Assembly (NCBI RefSeq): GCF_000724625.1
Contig: NZ_CP007139.1
Location: 3,844,001-3,908,000 of the forward strand
Source of the DNA: Fimbriimonas ginsengisoli Gsoil 348
GTDB taxonomy: Bacteria > Armatimonadota > Fimbriimonadia > Fimbriimonadales > Fimbriimonadaceae
Direction: 5' to 3'
DNA length: 64,000 bases
Part shown: positions 58,276 to 64,000 of the stretch, piece after piece
Layout of the letters: each line of letters begins with the position of its first letter
Position numbering within the stretch: the first letter of the stretch is position 1
Translations under genes and position numbers: made by a program
The notes under the pieces: generated by a model
What the model saw: only the letters and a program-made list of their open reading frames with translations
What the model was told of the DNA's origin: nothing
Database searches by the model: none

Positions 58276-58314
58276 GGTGTTGGGGTGTTAAGGTGTTGGG
58301 TCTTGAGGTGTTGG
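58276..58314 (+). repeat. GGTGTTNN octamer array (downstream copy)
   Basis: GGTGTTGG, GGTGTTAA, GGTGTTGG, a 7-mer GTCTTGA and GGTGTTGG follow each other at 58276-58314. The same octamers recur at 61431-61470 beyond the other end of the two-gene unit between. G-rich runs may form G-quadruplexes. Confidence 0.75.
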
Positions 58315-58375
58315 GGCCACGGTGGACGCGATTGCGTTCCGCAACACTGTTAAACTTCAACAGCCTGGGCTCCGC

Positions 58376-58828
58376 CTACTTCTTCTTGCCGAACAGCTTT
58401 ACGGGGTCTTTTTGGGCTTTTTTGGAGGTGGCTCGGGCGGCGCTCATGCCGTGGCGCATGTCGTTGAGGGATTTGATGAGCCGCATCGCGGTCATGGCTC
58501 CGACTACGAAAGGTGAGAATCGCTCGAATTGGCGGGAGGCGCTCTGGGCTACCAGCTCGACGGAGCCGACGACCCCTTTTGCGCGACCTCCGACTCCATC
58601 CACGGTGTCCTTGACCGAAGTGGCGACCTCCTCGACTCGAATCGCAACCTGTTCGACCCTGACGACGAGGGCTCCGACCTTGTTTGAGATCTCGTTGATC
58701 TTTGGCTGAGCCTCCTCCATGAATTTCACGAGCTTTAGAATCGCGAAGATCAGCCCGAGAAACAGGAGGATATTGACGACGAAGAAAATCGCCGAAATGG
58801 CGAGCCACCAGCCAGGAATTTCGTTCAT
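58376..58828 (-). CDS. DUF948-like membrane-anchored coiled-coil protein
   Basis: The 150-residue protein has one N-terminal membrane helix (MNEIPGWWLAISAIFFVVNILLFLGLIFAIL) and a long amphipathic helix (about 40-100, with heptads KINEISNKVGALVVRVEQVAIRVEEVATSVKDTV), typical of DUF948-type proteins with a methyl-accepting-like rod. The Lys-rich C-terminus may contact the membrane or nucleic acid. Its ATG overlaps the stop of the DUF5695 gene by 4 nt. Function unknown. Confidence 0.7.
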   Translation of the reverse strand: MNEIPGWWLAISAIFFVVNILLFLGLIFAILKLVKFMEEAQPKINEISNKVGALVVRVEQVAIRVEEVATSVKDTVDGVGGRAKGVVGSVELVAQSASRQFERFSPFVVGAMTAMRLIKSLNDMRHGMSAARATSKKAQKDPVKLFGKKK

Positions 58829-61401
58829 CCAATCACCGAGATCATTGTCGTAACCGTACCGTGGGGCGGGAGGATCAAATCGAGCACAAGCTCGCCTTCA
58901 ATCCCCTGCAACTCTTTACCATCAACCGTGAAGCGACTGCCCCACAAACCTTTCACGCGGACTTGCGAAGGGCGTTCCGTGTTCCCAAAATGCTCCACCT
59001 TTAGGCGAGCGTTGCGCTTGCGCGCGTCGAACCTAAGTTCCCGCAAGAAACCGAGTGACGCCTCGACTTCGAGTCCTACCTGTCGAACGACGATACGGCG
59101 CCCCACGCCGTCCCAGGGGCGGACCACGAAAATCTCTCGTTCGTCTTCGGACTCGACCTCGAAGTGGCAACCGAAGGTCGTCACTCCGGCATAGCGGGTG
59201 GGAAGGACGAACGAGGCGACTCCCCGCAGATAGTGGAAGAGGCCGATACCGACGTCGCCGGTTACCGCGGACATTCCGAAATGCTTAGAAGCCGCGTCGG
59301 GGCAGAACGCCATTCCGGCCGCGCCGTCTGGTCGGACCAGCGCCCAGACTCCGAGCATGCCGCCGAAGGCAAGGCGCAAGGTTGCCTCCGGGAGGTTGGT
59401 GTAGTCGCGGTCGAGGGTCCGCAGGAACATCATCGAATTCGCGGTGGTCGTGGGGCCAAGGCAGAGCTCGCCGCGGTCGGTGCCGGCGGGGTTGCCGTCG
59501 CCATCGTCCAGCCAGCGCTTGTCGCTGCCGTACCACCACCAACTCGGGGCGAGGGAGCGCGCGGCGTAGGCGCAGCGTAGGGTGCGCTCCTGGAGCTCTT
59601 CGTTGCCTCGGTGGCGGGCAGCGGAATACGCCTCCTCGAAACCGGCGGCAGTCCAGGCGACCTCGGCGCCGTAGGGGTAGCGCCGCCGCTGTAGATCCAT
59701 CTCCCGGCGACGGGCGAGCGCGGCTACTACGTGGGCTTCGTCTTCGAGGCCGACCGCGTGGAGATCATCGACCAGCGACGGAAGATAGGCCATGAGCGGA
59801 ACCGCGGAGGAGCTCAGGACGGTTGGCTCGACGTGCCTGAACATAGCGATCGCACACTTGGCGGCTCGTTCGAGATAGTGCTTCGCGTCTCGTTCGGCGC
59901 CTCCGTGGCCGGTGGCGATCCGGGCCATCGACTGATAGAGGCAGAAGACAAGCGGATAGACCTGGGGACGACCGAAGTTGGTCGCAACGGATCTCGGATC
60001 GGGGAAGCTGCTTCCGACACTTCCGTCGCCAGGATTCTGGAGGTCGTCCTCTACGAAGTCGGTCAGGTACCGGTCGAGGACGGCGATCTGTTCTTCGGCC
60101 GGGTAGATCGTGTTCTTTTCGGCGAGAAAGAGCGCATCGGCGAGGCTCGATTCGATTCCGAAGGGAGAAACGTAGGCGTCGGGCTCGTTGATCGGGAGGG
60201 TCGAGACGTTGTCGGCGGGCAGGATCGCGTTTTCCAGGGCCCCAGTTTCTTTAAAGACCTGATGCTTGACGATCCAGTCGGCTCGGGCGTGGATTAGGTC
60301 GACGATAGCCGGGGTGAAGAGGAGCTGACACTCGCTGACCCGGCCCAAGGTGTCCTCGAAAGCCACGGTAATGGGGCCTGGCTCGGCTGGTTTGACGAAG
60401 CAGAAGCCGCCTTCGTCGTCGGAGTCGGTCTCGAGCTCCATCTCGGTGCTGCTGAGAAAGCGAGTCGGAGTGGCGCCGGCAACTTCAACCGCGATACCGA
60501 CCTCGAAGGGGGCGACCGCGCTTGGGAAGAGCCGCATCGCGGGGCGACCGCAGGCGGCGAGGGTGGCGCTCAGGTTGTCGGTTCGGTCGCGGTCGACCGG
60601 GACGAAACGCATCTGGAAGATGCGTTCTTCGCCGGGCTCTAGTACGACCGAGGTGTGACCGCCGAACCACTCGCCCCAACCTTCGCGCTCGATCGCGGCG
60701 CGGCTGTGGGCGTAGACGACGGGAATCCCTTCCCAACGGAAGGGGGTGTGGAGAGAGCCGGGGACGTGATTGAAAAACTCCCAGGTGGTGTCGCCACCGG
60801 GGAAGATGAGGAGGCCGGGTGGGCGAGCGTTGAGCCGCTGGGCGAAGACGTAGCTGGCGGCGCCGCCGATGAATTTGTGGACGTGGAGACGGTCGGAGAA
60901 CATGTCCCGCGTCCCTTTGTCGGTGCGGGCGAACCCTTCGAGCACGTTGTTCAGGGCGAGGGGGAAGCCGAGCTCGCCAATCTCGACGCTTCGGCGGCTT
61001 CGGTTCAGGATGCGTACATCCCAGGCAATCTGCGGAATGGCCCCCGGAATCTCGTAAAAGCGGCCCGTGGCGCTGAGCTCCTCCAGGAAAGCGAATTCAT
61101 AGCTGAAGGCGACGATCCGGCCGTCTTCGTCGTCTTCGAGCGGCTCGGCGCGGGTGTTGCGGCTCACGATCCACGGATCTTCCGGGTGGGTGCGCGCTCC
61201 CAGGAGGATGGTGCCGGGGAAGTAGTCGTCGGTTAGCTCCTCGCCCATGTTCATGGGGGGAGCCACGAACTGGAATTCCTCGCTCTCGTCCGGCGCGTTC
61301 GGGTCGCTAGCCCAGAGCTGTTGTATTCTTCCGCCGGGGCCAAACTCCATTGAGATGAGCGACCCGGTTAGCTCCTGCCGGTCGAGGCTAAAGTCGTCCA
61401 T
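58825..61401 (-). CDS. DUF5695-family glycosidase-like protein
   Basis: The 858-residue protein matches the DUF5695 family of glycoside-hydrolase-like proteins: an N-terminal beta-supersandwich (about 1-330; FSLDRQELTGSLISMEFGPGGRIQQLW) followed by an (alpha/alpha)6 toroid (about 380-760), including SLAPSWWWYGSDKRWLDDGD and GELCLGPTTTANSMM, and a C-terminal beta part. No signal peptide was seen, so cytoplasmic location is likely and unusual for glycosidases. The catalytic acid cannot be named. Start at ATG 61401 (MDDFSLDRQ); a longer frame to 61446 runs into the GGTGTT array. The gene overlaps the DUF948-like gene by 4 nt. Confidence 0.72.
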   Translation of the reverse strand: MDDFSLDRQELTGSLISMEFGPGGRIQQLWASDPNAPDESEEFQFVAPPMNMGEELTDDYFPGTILLGARTHPEDPWIVSRNTRAEPLEDDEDGRIVAFSYEFAFLEELSATGRFYEIPGAIPQIAWDVRILNRSRRSVEIGELGFPLALNNVLEGFARTDKGTRDMFSDRLHVHKFIGGAASYVFAQRLNARPPGLLIFPGGDTTWEFFNHVPGSLHTPFRWEGIPVVYAHSRAAIEREGWGEWFGGHTSVVLEPGEERIFQMRFVPVDRDRTDNLSATLAACGRPAMRLFPSAVAPFEVGIAVEVAGATPTRFLSSTEMELETDSDDEGGFCFVKPAEPGPITVAFEDTLGRVSECQLLFTPAIVDLIHARADWIVKHQVFKETGALENAILPADNVSTLPINEPDAYVSPFGIESSLADALFLAEKNTIYPAEEQIAVLDRYLTDFVEDDLQNPGDGSVGSSFPDPRSVATNFGRPQVYPLVFCLYQSMARIATGHGGAERDAKHYLERAAKCAIAMFRHVEPTVLSSSAVPLMAYLPSLVDDLHAVGLEDEAHVVAALARRREMDLQRRRYPYGAEVAWTAAGFEEAYSAARHRGNEELQERTLRCAYAARSLAPSWWWYGSDKRWLDDGDGNPAGTDRGELCLGPTTTANSMMFLRTLDRDYTNLPEATLRLAFGGMLGVWALVRPDGAAGMAFCPDAASKHFGMSAVTGDVGIGLFHYLRGVASFVLPTRYAGVTTFGCHFEVESEDEREIFVVRPWDGVGRRIVVRQVGLEVEASLGFLRELRFDARKRNARLKVEHFGNTERPSQVRVKGLWGSRFTVDGKELQGIEGELVLDLILPPHGTVTTMISVIG

Positions 61402-61430
61402 TGGGGAACGGCAGGTTACCTTGGGAAGGG

Positions 61431-61470
61431 GGTGTTGCGGTGTCACGGTGTTGGGGTGTTACGGTGTTGA
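61431..61470 (+). repeat. GGTGTTNN octamer array (upstream copy)
   Basis: Five octamers: GGTGTTGC, GGTGTCAC, GGTGTTGG, GGTGTTAC, GGTGTTGA (61431-61470), then GGTCGAG. It lies 30 bp upstream of the DUF5695 start, in the same orientation as the copy at 58276, so the two arrays are direct repeats around the gene pair. Confidence 0.8.
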
Positions 61471-61488
61471 GGTCGAGTAGCCTTTCCT

Positions 61489-61528
61489 CCAGCAATCCAG
61501 CAATCCAGCAATCCAGCAATCCAGCAAT
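61489..61528 (+). repeat. CCAGCAAT octamer microsatellite, 5 copies
   Basis: CCAGCAAT is repeated five times exactly at 61489-61528, 57 bp before the rpmB start. Such octamer arrays slip readily during replication and could alter spacing in the rpmB promoter region. Confidence 0.9.
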
Positions 61529-61585
61529 CCGATGGGGTATCTTCTCCTCTTGCCGCCGACCTTAACGGAGCGGTGGAGAGAGAAA

Positions 61586-61858
61586 ATGGCGAAGATCTGT
61601 CAGGTTAGCGGGAAGAAAGGCAACACGTCTGCGAAGTACATCAGGAACCAGCACTCCCAGGGCTGGAAGTACAAGGCGCCCCACAAGAACCGCATCCAGC
61701 AGGCGAACCTCCAGACGGTGCGTCTGAAGACCCCGACCGGCACTTACCGGCTTACGGTGGCGACCTCCGTCATTAAGTCGGCCGAGTTCAACATGGTTGC
61801 CTGCGGCCTCAAGCCGATCCCGAAGGCTTGGCTCAAGAAAGCCACCTACGGCATCTAA
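61586..61858 (+). CDS. rpmB: Large ribosomal subunit protein bL28
   Basis: The 90-residue protein begins [24 protein letters not shown] and continues [38 protein letters not shown], the bL28 family. Single N-terminal Cys (KICQVSGKK) shows the non-zinc or partially conserved form; the usual Cys pair is not complete. ATG 61586 is preceded by AGAGAGAAA. It stands alone with its own terminator. Confidence 0.95.
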   Translation: MAKICQVSGKKGNTSAKYIRNQHSQGWKYKAPHKNRIQQANLQTVRLKTPTGTYRLTVATSVIKSAEFNMVACGLKPIPKAWLKKATYGI

Positions 61859-61881
61859 GATTCCGTCTTCGTCCGTTTTCG

Positions 61882-61910
61882 ACGCCGCCGATCTGGCGGC
61901 GTTTTTGTTT
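61882..61910 (+). terminator. Intrinsic terminator of rpmB
   Basis: ACGCCGCC (61882-61889) and GGCGGCGT (61895-61902) with 5-nt loop GATCT, followed by TTTTTGTTTT. Confidence 0.92.
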
Positions 61911-61920
61911 TACGGGGTCG

Positions 61921-61982
61921 GTCTGCCGTACTTCGTACGGCGGGCGGCACACGTGGGTGCCGGCTACACGGCTTTGCCGTAG
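61921..61982. repeat. Cluster of short palindromes after rpmB
   Basis: CCGTAC-TTC-GTACGG (61927-61940) and GCCGGCTACACGGCTTTGCCGTAG (61959-61982, given as a short word set) are related to the GCCGGC-TAC/ACGCC elements at 15238 and 40738. They lie in the gap before fumC. Confidence 0.5.
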
Positions 61983-62032
61983 GGATTCGGAGGGGAGGCC
62001 GCTCCGGAGAGCGGCGGTCCGCCGGACGGGAC

Positions 62033-62101
62033 TCCCTCACCCTCACCCCCAACCCCCTCTCCCTCGTTCGGCACATACATCCGAAGGAGGGAGAGGGGGC
62101 T
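62033..62101 (+). repeat. Palindromic element D (conserved-loop hairpin)
   Basis: Flank CTCCCTCACCCTCACCCCC, arms CCCCCTCTCCCTCGTTCGG (62053-62071)/CCGAAGGAGGGAGAGGGGG (62081-62099) around loop CACATACAT (62072-62080). The loop is the same as in elements A-C though the stem differs. Confidence 0.88.
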
Positions 62102-62148
62102 CCGGTCGGATTCTAGAGAGGTCCTTCGGAGTAACCTTTGGGGAAGGT

Positions 62149-63540
62149 ATGAGCACTCGGATTGAGAAGGATACGATGGGTGATGTCGCGGTGGACGACT
62201 CGCGATATTGGGGAGCGCAGACTCAGCGGTCCATTCAAAATTTTCCAATCGGGCAGGACCGGTTTAAGATGCTTCCTTCCATCGTTCGTGCGATGGGGAT
62301 TCTCAAGAAAGGGGCGGCCCAGGCGAATGCGGATCTGGGGGAGTTGCCGGCCGATATCGCCGAATTGATCGTGAAGGCGGCCCAAGAGGTGATCGAGGGG
62401 AAGCTGGACGATCATTTTCCGCTCGTCGTGTTCCAGACGGGGTCGGGGACTCAGAGCAATATGAACGCCAACGAGGTGATGTCGAACCGCGCGATCGAGA
62501 TGGCCGGGGGGACAATGGGCAGTAAGAGTCCGGTCCATCCGAACGACCATGTAAACCGGGGGCAGAGCAGCAACGATACGTTCCCAACGGCGATGCACAT
62601 CGCGGTCGTCGAGGAACTGCACCGGCAGCTCTATCCGAAGGTGCAGAAGCTGCGGGACACGCTGGCTCAGAAGTCGGAAGAGTTCAAGTCGATCGTGAAG
62701 GTTGGGCGCACGCACCTTCAGGACGCGACGCCGATAACACTGGGTCAGGAAATCGGGGCATGGGTCGCGCAGATCGACTACTGCCTGGGTCAGGTAAGGC
62801 ATGCGGAACAGGGGTTATACGAGCTGGCGATCGGCGGAACGGCAGTAGGCACTGGGCTTAACGCGCATCCGAAATTCGGTGATTTGGCGGCAAGCTATTT
62901 CGCAAAGGAAACGGGGTATCCGTTCGTTTCGGCCGAGAATAAGTTTGCCGCGCTCGCCGCGCACGATGCGCTGGTGACGACCTCGGCTTCGCTACGTACT
63001 TTGGCCGGGACTTTGATGAAGATGGCGAACGACGTGCGATGGCTCGCTTCCGGGCCGCGCAACGGTATCGGCGAGATCACGATTCCTGAGAACGAACCCG
63101 GCAGCTCGATCATGCCGGGGAAGGTGAATCCGACTCAGAGTGAGGCGCTGACGATGGTCGCGGTACAGGTCTTCGGGTGCGACGCGGCAGTGGCGTTCGC
63201 GGGGTCACAGGGGAACTTTCAGCTCAACGTGTTCAAGCCGGTGATGGTGCACAACGTGCTGACCTCGATCCAATTGCTTGGCGACGCGTCGGAGGCGTTT
63301 AACGATAATTGTGCGGCCGGTATCGAGCCGGACTTGGCGAAGATCGGGGAGAACCTCGATTCCAACTTAATGCAGGTGACGGCGCTCAACCGGCACATCG
63401 GTTATGACAAGGCGGCGGCGATCGCGAAGAACGCTCATAAGAAGGGACTGACGCTCCGGGAGTCGGCCCTAGCATCGGGCGACGTGAACGAAGAGGAGTA
63501 CGCTAAGTGGGTCGTTCCACTCGACATGACCCACCCGTAA
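62149..63540 (+). CDS. fumC: Fumarate hydratase, class II
   Basis: FumC interconverts fumarate and malate in the citric acid cycle. The 463 residues are full length; motifs are [56 protein letters not shown] and the superfamily signature [13 protein letters not shown] with the catalytic Ser of the mobile loop. ATG 62149 was chosen ([15 protein letters not shown]); the frame remains open far upstream through the repeat region. GGGGAAGG precedes it. The Uma2-family gene starts 9 bp after its stop. Confidence 0.96.
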   Translation: MSTRIEKDTMGDVAVDDSRYWGAQTQRSIQNFPIGQDRFKMLPSIVRAMGILKKGAAQANADLGELPADIAELIVKAAQEVIEGKLDDHFPLVVFQTGSGTQSNMNANEVMSNRAIEMAGGTMGSKSPVHPNDHVNRGQSSNDTFPTAMHIAVVEELHRQLYPKVQKLRDTLAQKSEEFKSIVKVGRTHLQDATPITLGQEIGAWVAQIDYCLGQVRHAEQGLYELAIGGTAVGTGLNAHPKFGDLAASYFAKETGYPFVSAENKFAALAAHDALVTTSASLRTLAGTLMKMANDVRWLASGPRNGIGEITIPENEPGSSIMPGKVNPTQSEALTMVAVQVFGCDAAVAFAGSQGNFQLNVFKPVMVHNVLTSIQLLGDASEAFNDNCAAGIEPDLAKIGENLDSNLMQVTALNRHIGYDKAAAIAKNAHKKGLTLRESALASGDVNEEEYAKWVVPLDMTHP

Positions 63541-63549
63541 AAGAGATCT

Positions 63550-64000
63550 ATGGCTGCCCAACGTGCTCTAGTTTCTCCGCGGGATTATTTGCAGCTTGAA
63601 AGAGCTGCCCAGGTCCGGCACGAATACGTCTCCGGAATTGTTTGCCAGATGGCGGGAGCTAGCCGTAACCAACTGGAGCTTCAGTCTGCACTGGCTACCG
63701 AAATCGGAGCGGCCTTAAAGGGCCGTCCTTGCCGCCTCCTTGGCCAGGACACAAAAGTCTGGATCGATAAAACAAACGTTTACTTCTATCCCGACGCCAC
63801 GATAGCCTGCCCGCCTAATTTTGTCGACGACGCGAACGGCGTCATCGACAATCCGACGGTTATTTTCGAAGTGCTTTCGACTGGAACCGCGACTTTCGAT
63901 CGGAGCGCGAAGTTTGCGGATTATCGATCGCTGTCCTCCTTGAGAGACTATGTGCTGATCGACAGCGAGCGTCGGGTGGTCGAGGTTTTCAGCCTTGAGG
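63550..64000 (+). CDS. Uma2-family (DUF820) putative endonuclease, 5' part
   Basis: The open frame starting at ATG 63550 runs off the window after 150 codons. It reads MAAQRALVSPRDYLQLERAAQVRHEYVSGIVCQMAGAS, the start of the Uma2/DUF820 family, with the PD-(D/E)XK-type core VYFYPDATIACP and TVIFEVLSTGTATFDRSAKFADYR. These genes are amplified in cyanobacteria and Planctomycetes-type genomes; their role is unknown. It is 9 bp from fumC, so probably read from the same transcript. Confidence 0.88.
   Translation, partial: MAAQRALVSPRDYLQLERAAQVRHEYVSGIVCQMAGASRNQLELQSALATEIGAALKGRPCRLLGQDTKVWIDKTNVYFYPDATIACPPNFVDDANGVIDNPTVIFEVLSTGTATFDRSAKFADYRSLSSLRDYVLIDSERRVVEVFSLE

Noticed and set aside
61402-61446. 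Upstream start of the DUF5695 gene
   Set aside because: The extra codons come from the GGTGTT array region; homology begins at MDDFSL.
61828-62148. Long N-terminal extension of fumC through the repeat region
   Set aside because: It overlaps rpmB and palindromic element D and has no similarity to fumarases.

Overview
The window is GC-rich bacterial chromosome with densely packed genes in short, mixed-strand operons. It is most likely from the Armatimonadota, near Fimbriimonas; this is inferred, not proven. The support is a DUF1559-type prepilin with its H-x9-DG-like C-terminal motif, several lipoprotein or secreted 'giant-intergenic-repeat' style genes, a futalosine-pathway menaquinone gene (mqnC), a DUF5695 protein and a GH172/DUF2961 protein. 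No phage, plasmid, insertion sequence or CRISPR array is visible.

Layout. 1-7.7 kb: tail of a UPF0182 membrane protein, a DUF2339 membrane protein, an OGG1-type DNA glycosylase, a G5/3D cell-wall protein translationally coupled to rsmA and queG, a zinc-ribbon protein and glgA. 7.9-15.2 kb: thiolase, murJ, trxA, a Gly-rich exported protein, then the dnaG-sigma70 pair with a good promoter between them. 15.2-21.2 kb: IMPase, tRNA-Gly, glutathione peroxidase, lipoprotein, M20 dipeptidase, S66 carboxypeptidase, NTF2-like protein and an aromatic amino acid hydroxylase. 21.2-22.3 kb is non-coding and holds an exact 302-bp tandem duplication. 22.3-30.7 kb: divergent GH5-like and GH172-like glycosidases, SRPBCC protein, an STN-domain protein with 36-bp coding repeats, a DUF4397 lipoprotein and a stress-protein-like gene. 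30.7-33.6 kb: trmD-rplS-lepB and a VapBC-type module. 33.8-41.6 kb: a large secreted heparinase-like protein, YdcF-type protein, proline dehydrogenase, Ser/Thr kinase and an SDR lacking the usual catalytic Tyr. 41.7-46.7 kb: a three-gene phosphorelay/partner-switching operon. 47-56 kb: tRNA-Ser, a nitrilase-family hydrolase, a beta-propeller lipoprotein, mqnC, an S-adenosylhomocysteine riboswitch with ahcY, a DUF559 nuclease between inverted palindromic repeats, an ABC exporter and a secreted protein. 56-64 kb: tRNA-fMet, prepilin and S1/P1 nuclease sharing a Pho-box-like control region, a DUF948-like/DUF5695 pair flanked by octamer arrays, rpmB, fumC and the start of a Uma2-family gene.

How the genes work together. 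The strongest functional units are (i) hybrid kinase with HPt -> REC/PP2C/HATPase switch -> STAS protein, built like the HptB-HsbR-HsbA system; (ii) ahcY under an S-adenosylhomocysteine riboswitch that appears to work by antitermination; (iii) a DUF559 nuclease bracketed by hairpins with a conserved loop, which may be an undescribed mobile or domesticated repeat system; (iv) three TTAAG repeats spaced exactly 11 bp before a secreted nuclease, suggesting phosphate control. Housekeeping clusters (dnaG-sigma, trmD-rplS-lepB, rsmA-queG) show that this is core chromosome.
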